DNA of 23,398 nucleotides, taken from the NCBI RefSeq assembly GCF_004770745.1, contig NZ_RQGD01000042.1, forward strand, positions 1 through 23,398, given 5' to 3'. This document shows positions 15,166 to 22,370 of the stretch, in pieces (the first letter of the stretch is position 1; every line of letters begins with the position of its first letter). The notes under the pieces are model-generated. The model was not told where the DNA came from and did no database searches. It saw only the letters and a list, made by a program, of their open reading frames with translations. Position numbers and translations under genes: made by a program. The DNA comes from Leptospira ognonensis (GTDB lineage Bacteria; Spirochaetota; Leptospiria; Leptospirales; Leptospiraceae).

Positions 15166-16404
15166 TTAAACAATAGGCAATGAAATTCTACAAAGAACTT
15201 TCGTTGTCGGTTTAGTCTTATGATTTAAATGATCAATAATATTCTTAATTTCCACTTTTCCGTTAAATTTTTTCAAAATGGACTCTACTTTTGTAAGTCC
15301 GAGTCCAAAATCTAACGTTTTATATTCGTCATAAACAAATTTTGTTAGGCGGAAAAAGGGTTCGAAAACTAAATTTTCATAGGGAAGGGGAATCCCCTCT
15401 ATCCGATCTGCATCCAAGACGGGGCTATTATAAATGGAAATAACGAACGAATTTCTCTCAATATAATTCACAATGTGAATGCTACTATCTGAAGAAGAAA
15501 ATTTACAAGCATTGAGAATGATTTCTGTAATCGCCGCTTCTAAATACGCACGATTTATATTTAATTCGAAGTTTTCAAAAGAAGATTTTTTTTCACTAAG
15601 GTATATATGGTTGTTCCTTATAGGAAGGAAGGGCGAGATGTTGGTTATTATTTTTTCTATGTCCTCGTAAATGTCACGCAGAGAAACTTTTTCCATTTCA
15701 ATGTTTCCATTCAGTATATATTCGATTTCAGAGAATGTAGTTAATGCTTTCTCTGCCATCTCAGAATTGACATGGATGAGATCCATGAGTCCCGTATCAA
15801 TTTGGTAATTATCTCCAACTTTTTGTGCCGTGTCGGCAACGATCTTTAATAATGAGACTAGTGCTCCGAATCCGGTTCCTTGATTAAAACTAGTCTTTAA
15901 GCTTTCGAATAAATTCTGATTAACGTTTTTAAATTTTCCGCTTCCTCCAGCTCTTTCCTTCCATTTGTTCCAGTCTAGGTGACCTTCCAATCGAATTTCT
16001 CGTTCTCGTTTTGTAATTCGATCCAGTCTCCGCATTTCATAGATCTCTATCGCATGATTTAACTTAAGAGAGAGTTCTTCAGATTCGATTGGTTTGACGA
16101 GATAATCGAAGATTCCTTTTTTCATGATTTCAATGATCAAGGAGGTCTCAGAATGATTGGTAAGAACGATTATGATCGGCTCCTCTTCTTTCTCCTTTAA
16201 ATAATCAATGAGTTGGCTTCCGTTCATTTCGGGCATATCATAATCTGTGATCACAATCGGAAACGGATTCTGTGAGTAATATTCCATCGCCTTGCGTCCG
16301 TTTTCTGCAAGTGTGACCTGAAATCCCGAGGAGGTTAAAGAGTCTCTCAAAAGATTCGCGGATATAATATCATCTTCGGCAATTAATATGCGTTTTTCAT
16401 TCAT
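15166..16404 (-). CDS. Response regulator fused to an ATPase (HATPase_c) domain, atypical hybrid
   Basis: This 412-residue cytosolic protein has an N-terminal receiver domain (about 4-120), with the acidic pair at E10-D12, phospho-acceptor D54 in ITDYDMPEMNG and the conserved Lys in DYLVKPIES. The middle (about 150-285) is helical. The C-terminus (about 285-410) is a HATPase_c domain with N-box EIILNACKFS, F-box-like VFEPFFRL and G-box FGLGLTKVE. Where a dimerisation helix would carry the phospho-His, the sequence reads FESLKTSFNQGTGFGALV with no His, and the DxGxG box is also degenerate (IYNSPVLDADRI). It is therefore not a normal kinase. It lies 3 nt after the PAS kinase gene, with AAGGAAA before its ATG, so it is the likely phosphorylation target of that kinase. 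Confidence 0.83.
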   Translation of the reverse strand: MNEKRILIAEDDIISANLLRDSLTSSGFQVTLAENGRKAMEYYSQNPFPIVITDYDMPEMNGSQLIDYLKEKEEEPIIIVLTNHSETSLIIEIMKKGIFDYLVKPIESEELSLKLNHAIEIYEMRRLDRITKREREIRLEGHLDWNKWKERAGGSGKFKNVNQNLFESLKTSFNQGTGFGALVSLLKIVADTAQKVGDNYQIDTGLMDLIHVNSEMAEKALTTFSEIEYILNGNIEMEKVSLRDIYEDIEKIITNISPFLPIRNNHIYLSEKKSSFENFELNINRAYLEAAITEIILNACKFSSSDSSIHIVNYIERNSFVISIYNSPVLDADRIEGIPLPYENLVFEPFFRLTKFVYDEYKTLDFGLGLTKVESILKKFNGKVEIKNIIDHLNHKTKPTTKVLCRISLPIV

Positions 16405-16407
16405 TGA

Positions 16408-18510
16408 TTAATTTCCTTTGATCTTAAATTCAATATTATAACAATTCCCCTGTTTTCTATCCATTTGAATTTTTCCATTAAGTTGTTGGATGAGCATCTG
16501 AATGAGATTCAAGCCGAAACTATTTGTAGTTTGAAAATCAATTTTGTTATCCATCGGAATTCCGTTGTCTTCATAATTTAAGAGTAATGTATCATTATCT
16601 TTTTTTGCCAAAAAATTAATTTTACCTTCTGATCTATCTGAGAAAGAATACTTCATAGAGTTTGTAATCAGTTCATTTATGATAATTCCAATCGTGGAAA
16701 GCATTTTTGCACTAATCAATACTGGTTCAACTTCAATCAAGGTTTTGATCCTCTCGTGATTTGGAAAAATTCTTAAGATTTCTGCAATTAATACGGGAAA
16801 GTATTCTCCGATGGAAATGACCTCTTTATTTTCGGAACGATACAATTTATCATATAACAACATCATACTTCGCACACGGCTAGAAGCATCTAGCAGAATG
16901 TTTTTTTGTAATGAGTTCTCCTGCTGGTTTGCTTCCATACGCAGTAAGCTAAAAATCGTATTCATATTATTTTTGATTCGATGGTGAACTTCAACGAGAA
17001 TGAGTGCCTTTTCATCCAATAATAATCTGATCTTTTCATCTGCTTCTTTAATCTTTGTAATGTCTGTGCGAATCGCGATATACTTCTCAGTTTTGCCTTT
17101 CGAATTTTTGATAGGTGCTATTGTTGTCGCCACCCAGTAGAAACTTCCATCCTTAGCTCGATTCTTTATCTCACCATGCCAAGTTTCTCCTCTTTTTAGC
17201 GTATTGTATAAATCTTTAAAAAATTCTTTAGGATGATGACCTGAATTGATGAGCCTATGATTTTGACCCATAAGCTCTTCCCGGCTGTACTTACTGATTT
17301 CACAAAAACGACGATTAGTATAAATAATATCTCCATTAATATTTGTGATGGCTACAATCGCATGTTGGTCGATTGCGAATTGTCGTTGTCCTAATTCGAA
17401 ATATGTTTCTTCAAGTTTTAAATCTAGATTTCTCTTATCTGTTAAATCAATGGCTGTACCATGCGATCCGATGAGAACTCCGTTTGTATCAAAGATTGCG
17501 CTAGGATAGAAATCTAAATATTTTCTTTCATTATCTTTGGTAAGGTAAATCGTTTCATATCCCAGCCGGGTAGTCTTACCCGTTTGATTAAATGCTCGGT
17601 ATGCTTCCTTATCTCTTTCATGCACTTCGGAAGGCTGAAACTCCGAGTACAATCGGTTCATCATTTCTTCCTTTTTGTAACCCAAAACGCGTTCCCAAGC
17701 AGGATTTAAATAAGTGAATTTTCCATCCTTGTTACAGCTCCAGACGAGAGAGGAAGTGTTCTCAACCATATTAAAATAATTCGTTTCTTGACTCCGAAGC
17801 CTTTCCTCGAGCTCAACTTGTTTAGTGATATCCTGTGAGGTTCCAATGGCTCCGATCGGATTGTCAAATGGATCAAAAATCCAATGGCAAGTTTCTCGAA
17901 TCCACTTGACTCTTCCTTGGCTGAGCAAGATCCGATGATCGACTTCATAGATTTTTTTTTCCTGTAATGAGTTTGTAAATGCGTTTGTAACTTTATCTCG
18001 ATCCTCTGGATGCAACAGAGAATAAAATAGCTCTGGCGTAATTTCCGTTTTTTGAGGATCGATTTCATAAAACTCGAAAATTTTCTCGCAATATTGCCAT
18101 TCATTTGTTTTCAGATCTAATTCCCAATGACCGATGTTGGCTACTTTTTTGATTTCTTCGTATTTAACTCTATAGGAAAATCCAGTTTCCTTTTTCTCTC
18201 TTACTTCTTGGGGAGCAATTTGTATCGTTTCGCCATCCAAAGAGAGTCTACCTCTCATCTGTAGAAGTAATGTTTCATTTTCCTTGGTGTTAAATTCAAT
18301 ATTACACTCCTGGATCGAAGGCATTTGAATTACCGAATTTAAATACTGATGGAATTTCATCTTTGAACTTTCAGACAGATGCGAGAAGAAATCTGATCCC
18401 AAAGACAGTGACTTTTTAAACAGATTCGTGGCTTCTCCATTCATAAAACAAACCTCACCGGTCTTTGAGATTAGAATTATTGGAAAAAGAAGTTTTTCTA
18501 GAGAATCCAT
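16408..18510 (-). CDS. Multi-PAS sensor histidine kinase, HisKA_2 type
   Basis: This 700-residue kinase has no membrane helices, so sensing is intracellular. Four PAS units are seen. A degenerate one is at about 5-105. A PAS_3-type unit is at 122-235 (HPEDRDKV, then GAIGTSQDITK). A third at 244-365 ends GTAIDLTDK. The fourth at about 370-490 (GQNHRLINSGHHPKEFF, WHGEIKNRAKDGSFYWV) resembles redox- or flavin-binding PAS domains such as that of Aer. The kinase core opens with EVHHRIKNNMN, with H510 the probable phospho-site of the HisKA_2 class. N-box NELITNSMKYSF, DNGIP and FGLNLIQML follow. AAGGAT lies 5 nt before the ATG. It is the promoter-proximal gene of a two-gene operon with the receiver-ATPase protein. 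The ligand is unknown. Confidence 0.9.
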   Translation of the reverse strand: MDSLEKLLFPIILISKTGEVCFMNGEATNLFKKSLSLGSDFFSHLSESSKMKFHQYLNSVIQMPSIQECNIEFNTKENETLLLQMRGRLSLDGETIQIAPQEVREKKETGFSYRVKYEEIKKVANIGHWELDLKTNEWQYCEKIFEFYEIDPQKTEITPELFYSLLHPEDRDKVTNAFTNSLQEKKIYEVDHRILLSQGRVKWIRETCHWIFDPFDNPIGAIGTSQDITKQVELEERLRSQETNYFNMVENTSSLVWSCNKDGKFTYLNPAWERVLGYKKEEMMNRLYSEFQPSEVHERDKEAYRAFNQTGKTTRLGYETIYLTKDNERKYLDFYPSAIFDTNGVLIGSHGTAIDLTDKRNLDLKLEETYFELGQRQFAIDQHAIVAITNINGDIIYTNRRFCEISKYSREELMGQNHRLINSGHHPKEFFKDLYNTLKRGETWHGEIKNRAKDGSFYWVATTIAPIKNSKGKTEKYIAIRTDITKIKEADEKIRLLLDEKALILVEVHHRIKNNMNTIFSLLRMEANQQENSLQKNILLDASSRVRSMMLLYDKLYRSENKEVISIGEYFPVLIAEILRIFPNHERIKTLIEVEPVLISAKMLSTIGIIINELITNSMKYSFSDRSEGKINFLAKKDNDTLLLNYEDNGIPMDNKIDFQTTNSFGLNLIQMLIQQLNGKIQMDRKQGNCYNIEFKIKGN

Positions 18511-19043
18511 TTTTTATCCTTCGGCTCAATTCTCATGTAAGCTCCCTAAGCTTGAAATCTTAATGCAGTAAAAATTTAAAAAAGCTAGTAACACACAAGA
18601 ATGTATACAAGATAATTAACCAGAGAATGCCCTTTTGTTCAAAGCTAATGTTAGAATAAACAACTGTTATCCTAAGTAGCTATTGAACGTATGCGTAATC
18701 AGGGCAATTAAATGAATCATCATTATGCAATGGTTTGAAAAGGAACGAGACTTAAGTTCATATAGTGATATACGTAAATTATTTCGAAAATTCGACACAT
18801 TTTGGGATTTTAAAAAATCCAAATATCTGAGGAGAAATCGCTAGACAGCTATTTTTAAAGAGGGAATTTACTCTATCATTGGCAAGAATTGGTATCTTTC
18901 ACTCAATTTATTATTATAGGGCAGGCCAAGTTGGTGAGATTTGGAAACTGACCTATTATTTTCCTTTGTAAGTATGATCCCTATTTCTGAAAGCCTCCTA
19001 AATAGTATTTGTAGCACAGGATTTTTTATGCTATTTTATTTGG
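18511..19043. other. 533-nt gene-poor intergenic region
   Basis: This region lies between the divergent kinase operon (-) and a small lipoprotein gene (+). I find no tRNA, known riboswitch or long reading frame. It holds one 39-codon open frame (18725-18844) and an AT-rich palindrome, GGATTTT-AA-AAAATCC (18805-18820), inside that frame with no T-tract after it. The length is unusual for this otherwise compact window, so it may carry regulatory sites or a small RNA. Confidence 0.5.
18725..18844 (+). CDS. Possible 39-residue small protein
   Basis: An ATG at 18725 opens a frame to TAG at 18842-18844 encoding a charged, aromatic-rich peptide (starts MQWFEKERDLSSYSDIRK, ends KSKYLRRNR). Composition is protein-like, but there is no Shine-Dalgarno before the ATG, and an in-frame stop lies 12 nt upstream. 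It could be a real small gene, a gene remnant, or chance. Confidence 0.15.
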   Translation: MQWFEKERDLSSYSDIRKLFRKFDTFWDFKKSKYLRRNR

Positions 19044-19643
19044 ATGAAAATCAAACCAATCTTTTTTATCCTTCTATGCATTTGTTCTTTTTTTGCGTGT
19101 GAGCAAACTGGATTAACTCCAAAGAAAGACGACTCTTTAGATAAATTTGGTCTTTTATGGGCGGTGGCACCTAAGGCTAGTACGGCTCCTTCGACAATTA
19201 GCTATACCACTTCTAGCACGGGAGCAAAAGCATCAGGCACAACAATTGCGTTGCAGACGGGCGTAAGTGCTTCCTTTTCACCAACCATAACTCTGCCAAA
19301 TGGTATGACAGCAACGTATGCTGCGGCAAGTTTACCCTCTGGCGTATCTATTAATGCTACGACTGGAGTCATCTCTGGGACACCGACCACTGCATCTGCT
19401 GCTTCAAATTATACACTAACGGTTACTTTTACGGCTGGGCCAGGTTTTTTTGTAAACGGTACGAATCCCTATTCGACGAGTATTAAAATACTGGTTGGTA
19501 CTTCGACTGATATATCAAATGTTACATGCTCATTCTTTGGTGTATCAAATGGATGTGGGGGAAGTGCTGGGTATTCTTGTACGGCTTCCTCAAGTTGTTC
19601 GAGTTCTTCCACCTGTTCCAATCTAACCGCTTGTTTGTTTTGA
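19044..19643 (+). CDS. Small lipoprotein with Ig-like (He_PIG) domain and Cys-rich tail
   Basis: This 199-residue exported protein has a signal peptide of 18 residues ending SFFAC, with lipidated Cys 19. A single He_PIG-type Ig domain spans about 52-152 (LPSGVSINATTGVISGTP is the signature stretch). The last ~40 residues contain six Cys in a Ser-rich context (SNGCGG, GYSCTASSSC, STCSNLTACLF), suggesting disulfides. Alternating Thr/Ala/Ser codons make the middle low in complexity. The ATG at 19044 has no well-placed Shine-Dalgarno; an AGGA at 19018-19021 is better placed for a different-frame ATG at 19028. It shares its signal and Ig style with the DUF1566 lipoprotein at 5946-7334. Function is unknown. 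Confidence 0.7.
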   Translation: MKIKPIFFILLCICSFFACEQTGLTPKKDDSLDKFGLLWAVAPKASTAPSTISYTTSSTGAKASGTTIALQTGVSASFSPTITLPNGMTATYAAASLPSGVSINATTGVISGTPTTASAASNYTLTVTFTAGPGFFVNGTNPYSTSIKILVGTSTDISNVTCSFFGVSNGCGGSAGYSCTASSSCSSSSTCSNLTACLF

Positions 19644-19664
19644 TGTAATTAACAGCTATATCTG

Positions 19665-19759
19665 CGAAAGTGTTTAGTATCCCGTTCTTGGATCGAGGTA
19701 CACGATACTAAATCAGAGAGATTGAACCCCAAAACTTTCGTTCTTTTTAAAGGGGAAAG
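19665..19759. ncRNA. Structured non-coding stretch with competing stems
   Basis: A perfect 9-bp stem TTTAGTATC (19673-19681) / GATACTAAA (19704-19712) is nested inside CGAAAG (19665-19670) / CTTTCG (19735-19740). The latter CTTTC can alternatively pair with GAAAG at 19755-19759, across a short T-run (19744-19748). It begins 21 nt after the lipoprotein stop. This could be a 3' structure or terminator of the lipoprotein mRNA, or a leader or small RNA ahead of the PilZ gene. The call as RNA is an inference from the nested symmetry only. Confidence 0.3.
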
Positions 19760-19929
19760 GCAACAAGTATGTCAATATGATGTTTTTATTGTATAGATAA
19801 CTGGTACAAGATTTGCCAGTCTGCAAAATTTCCCATCCACTTAAAAAAAATCTAAATCCTTTGATGAATTTAGAAAAGTAATGATCGGACAATTGTTATC
19901 CTTAGTAGAGTTCTGGCCGCGCGAGGACA

Positions 19930-19957
19930 TTGACACCCTCGTTTGGATTAGGATCAT
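19930..19957 (+). promoter_or_regulatory. Candidate promoter for the PilZ gene
   Basis: A perfect TTGACA (19930-19935) is followed after 16 nt by GATCAT (19952-19957; 4 of 6 to TATAAT). Transcription from here would start about 50 nt before the ATG at 20016, which argues for the shorter PilZ protein. Confidence 0.35.
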
Positions 19958-20015
19958 TTTGCCAGATATGTTGGACCTTACGACATATTTCGCATCAATT
20001 GTAAGGGCAAATGAC

Positions 20016-20396
20016 ATGCTAGAAAAAAATAAAATAATGTACTCAGAAACGCTCAGCGTCTATTCGGGAGCTCAGCAAAAAAGAAAGAATGCACGCGTGC
20101 ATGCTGATATTCCCTGCGAAATTGCTATAGCGACGACCAGCAGGCAATCTGATACGGCGCGCCTCTCTGATTTGAGTACAGGTGGTCTTGCCTTACAGTC
20201 GAAGGCAACATTTTACGAAGGAGATCAAGTTCGGATTAAATTCTTCTTAGATCGCTTTCAAACAGAAGTTACGGGCGTTGTGAATCGAACTTCAGGTAAA
20301 ACCATCGCTGTGATTTTCGAAAGTATATCTGGAGAACTCAAAAATCGTATCCAGGAATTTATACACAAACATTACTTTGATACAAGCAAGCGTTAA
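20016..20396 (+). CDS. PilZ domain protein (c-di-GMP binding)
   Basis: A small cytosolic protein (126 residues from this start) consisting of one PilZ domain. The c-di-GMP-binding signature is complete: RKNAR gives the RxxxR pair R23 and R27, and DLSTGG gives DxSxxG at residues 52-57. It presumably acts as a second-messenger receptor controlling motility, envelope or biofilm functions; no partner gene is adjacent. The frame is open to an ATG at 19881 (171 residues), but that start has a weak ribosome binding site. The ATG at 20016 has AAGGG 8 nt upstream and a promoter-like pair before it, and the extra 45 residues show no PilZ features. Both starts remain possible. Confidence 0.8.
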   Translation: MLEKNKIMYSETLSVYSGAQQKRKNARVHADIPCEIAIATTSRQSDTARLSDLSTGGLALQSKATFYEGDQVRIKFFLDRFQTEVTGVVNRTSGKTIAVIFESISGELKNRIQEFIHKHYFDTSKR

Positions 20397-20433
20397 AAAG
20401 TAGCCTTCTAAGATCCGTTTAGAAGGCCACTTT
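20397..20433. terminator. Strong hairpin terminator between convergent PilZ and VOC genes
   Basis: AAAGTAGCCTTCTAA (20397-20411) pairs with TTAGAAGGCCACTTT (20419-20433) over 15 positions with one A-C mismatch and a 7-nt loop. On the minus strand the stem runs into five T, so it is a classic intrinsic terminator for the VOC operon. On the plus strand it starts right after the PilZ stop and ends in TTT, so it may work both ways. Confidence 0.75.
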
Positions 20434-20463
20434 GAATTGCTATCGTTTAAATCTGACGATTAG

Positions 20464-20958
20464 TTACGTTTCGTCCACTGCGCTCTCAATATCTTTGAGG
20501 ATGATTTTCTTCATTTTGAGCATTGCGTGCAGAGCTTTACTTGCTTTTTCTCGGTCCTCATGCTCTAGCAGTTCCATGAGCGCGATTGGTATAATTTGCC
20601 AGGATAAGCCATACCTGTCTTTTATCCATCCACACATACTCTCCGTACCACCTTCTGCAGAAAGAGCTGTCCAAAAATAGTCCACTTCCTTTTGCGAGCC
20701 GCATCGTACAAAAAATGAGACTCCTTCACTGAAACTAAAATGTGGCCCACCCTTAAAGGAATGAAATTTCTGCCCATCCAAAATGAACGTCGCCTGCATT
20801 TGGTTAGCCTTTATAATCGTTGAATTCTTGAAGATGGCGGTATAAAAATCTGCCACTTCCTTCGGATCTGCATTTAGCATAAGGAAGGGAGTTATGCGCG
20901 TTTCCATAATGGAACGATCGGACACTTGCTTCTCATCTGCTCTAGAATTCTGATTCAT
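20464..20958 (-). CDS. VOC-superfamily protein, PhnB / 3-dmu-9_3-mt-like
   Basis: This 164-residue protein has the PhnB-like half-barrel repeats of the glyoxalase/VOC superfamily (PF06983). The core starts at RITPFLMLNADPKEVADFYTAIF. It continues through FILDGQKFHSFKGGPHFSFSEGVSFFVRC, where family members read DGQ-x-F-x-x-x-N/D-GGP, and ends WIKDRYGLSWQIIP. Despite the family's methyltransferase label, such proteins usually have no proven methyltransferase activity, so function is unassigned. The frame extends to 21021, but GGAG lies 6 nt from the ATG at 20958. It follows a small membrane-protein gene by 37 nt and is probably co-transcribed. A strong terminator follows. Confidence 0.82.
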   Translation of the reverse strand: MNQNSRADEKQVSDRSIMETRITPFLMLNADPKEVADFYTAIFKNSTIIKANQMQATFILDGQKFHSFKGGPHFSFSEGVSFFVRCGSQKEVDYFWTALSAEGGTESMCGWIKDRYGLSWQIIPIALMELLEHEDREKASKALHAMLKMKKIILKDIESAVDET

Positions 20959-20995
20959 ATTCCGCTCCGTCTTAATTTTAGAAAAATGAGTGTTT

Positions 20996-21367
20996 TCATG
21001 ATTTAACGAGCTTCCCTCCAATGAAAGCGGCTGGCCAACCGAGTATGACTAACGTTACGGGATACCAGTGTGCTCCCTGGTCCCACATCGCAATGGCGCC
21101 AGCGATCCCAAGCAGACAACCGATACTACCTAAGATCATTGCATGAAGAATAGGCCTTCCCCAAGCCAAATAGGCAGTTAGGAAGCTACCGACAGCAACA
21201 TACACAAGTCTATAGGCTGTAACAACTAACATTAGCCAAAATGGATTCTTATCGAATGGAATTAACATGAGATTTTCTCTCTCTAGTATATGGTCCGTTA
21301 GGTGAGTTAGGGCGAATACAACAAATAGTCCTGTGAATACTGCCCCAATGCTTTTTAAAACTTTCAT
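20996..21367 (-). CDS. Small four-helix membrane protein of unknown function
   Basis: This 123-residue protein has four hydrophobic segments at about 5-23, 43-68, 76-95 and 101-119. A short charged loop (HLTDHILEREN) lies between the first two. It has no signal peptide cleavage site and no catalytic motif that I can name. GGAG sits just before the ATG, so the start is firm. It is the first gene of a pair with the VOC protein, an arrangement I cannot connect to a pathway. An integral inner-membrane location is inferred from hydrophobicity. Confidence 0.65.
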   Translation of the reverse strand: MKVLKSIGAVFTGLFVVFALTHLTDHILERENLMLIPFDKNPFWLMLVVTAYRLVYVAVGSFLTAYLAWGRPILHAMILGSIGCLLGIAGAIAMWDQGAHWYPVTLVILGWPAAFIGGKLVKS

Positions 21368-21416
21368 CTAGTCTCCTTTTTTAAAAAAATTAAATTTAAT
21401 TAACACCATGTATAAA

Positions 21417-21452
21417 CCAGATTGCGAGCAGAATTCATCACTCGCAATCTGG
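21417..21452 (-). terminator. 12-bp perfect hairpin after the NmrA-like gene
   Basis: CCAGATTGCGAG (21417-21428) and CTCGCAATCTGG (21441-21452) are exact reverse complements with a 12-nt loop. It lies 28 nt past the stop of the minus-strand gene at 21481-22317. On that strand it is followed by a short TTTAT, so a terminator is the best reading despite the weak T-tract. It also separates this transcript from the membrane protein/VOC pair. Confidence 0.6.
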
Positions 21453-21480
21453 ACGCGAATACTTAAGTAGAAAATTCTTG

Positions 21481-22317
21481 TTAAGTGATTTTTTCTCGCA
21501 ATTTCCAGATACCAGTTTTTGCTGTCTCTTCCACATAAGATTTGAAATTTTTAGTTTTTCTACCTAAGGCCAATTCCATATCTTTTAAAATGGATTCATT
21601 TCTTCCGTCAAACACAGTAATAAATAGATATTCAATGAAATCTAAAGTTTCCTTCGGCAGACCGAAATCTTTAAGCGCTGAAAGGTAAGTAGACAATGGT
21701 ACTTCCTCGATAGGTATCTCCTGGTGCGTTTCGTCTGCAATCAGTTGAAATGCCTTTTTGAAATCCCATAGTTCAGATCCCGTTAGCTCGTATAATTTAT
21801 TGACATGTTTATTGGTAACTAAAGCTGCAAAAGCAAGGTCCGCAAGATCATCTATATCCACAAAGGGTTCTTTTACCGTAATTATCGGGAACAGGACTTT
21901 TCCATCTAGAATTTGATCAAGGAACATTCCTTCGCTGAAATTTTGATTGAACCAACTAGAACGAAGAATTGTCCACTCCAAGCCGGAATTTTGGACAACA
22001 CGTTCAGATTCGACACATTCGGGTTCGCCGCGACCGGATAACAAAACGAGTCGATTGACCTGGTGAGCCTTACAACGGTTAACAAAAAGCTTAATTGATT
22101 CCAATGCCGATGGTATTGCTAAATCGGGTTGAAAGCTAATGTAAACTTGATTTACACCCTTGAGGACTGCATCCCAAGTTTGTGGTTTCTCCCAATCAAA
22201 GGTAGGGTTTGCAATTCTTGATCCTAATCGAACTGGATATTCGGATTGGATCAATCTTGATAGAATTCTAGATCCAGTTTTTCCATTGGATCCGGTGACT
22301 AAAGTTAATGGTTTCAT
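21481..22317 (-). CDS. NmrA-like NAD(P)-binding oxidoreductase or sensor
   Basis: This 278-residue atypical short-chain-dehydrogenase-family protein has the dinucleotide loop TGSNGKTGSRI (G9, G12, G15) at its N-terminus. It also has family segments VLLSGRGEPECVESERVV, WTILRSSWFNQNFSEG and PFVDIDDLADLAFAAL. These match NmrA/azoreductase-type proteins, some of which sense NADP(H) redox state rather than catalyse. The Tyr-x-x-x-Lys pair of classical SDRs is not evident. No strong Shine-Dalgarno precedes the ATG. It lies 53 nt downstream of an AraC-type regulator on the same strand, so it is the likely target or operon partner of that regulator. Confidence 0.8.
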   Translation of the reverse strand: MKPLTLVTGSNGKTGSRILSRLIQSEYPVRLGSRIANPTFDWEKPQTWDAVLKGVNQVYISFQPDLAIPSALESIKLFVNRCKAHQVNRLVLLSGRGEPECVESERVVQNSGLEWTILRSSWFNQNFSEGMFLDQILDGKVLFPIITVKEPFVDIDDLADLAFAALVTNKHVNKLYELTGSELWDFKKAFQLIADETHQEIPIEEVPLSTYLSALKDFGLPKETLDFIEYLFITVFDGRNESILKDMELALGRKTKNFKSYVEETAKTGIWKLREKIT

Positions 22318-22370
22318 TACATCAGAATACTCGAATATCGAACTAACTAATTGAATGAACCCGACAGATT

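Noticed and set aside
17706..18104. 132-codon frame in a shifted register within the PAS kinase gene
   Set aside because: It is on the same strand as the kinase but out of frame, over well-formed PAS domains. Composition is Lys/Ile/Ser-rich, as expected for a shifted frame.
18805..18820. AT-rich palindrome GGATTTT-AA-AAAATCC as an intrinsic terminator
   Set aside because: The stem is mostly A-T, the loop is 2-4 nt and no T-tract follows on either strand. It is far from any gene end.
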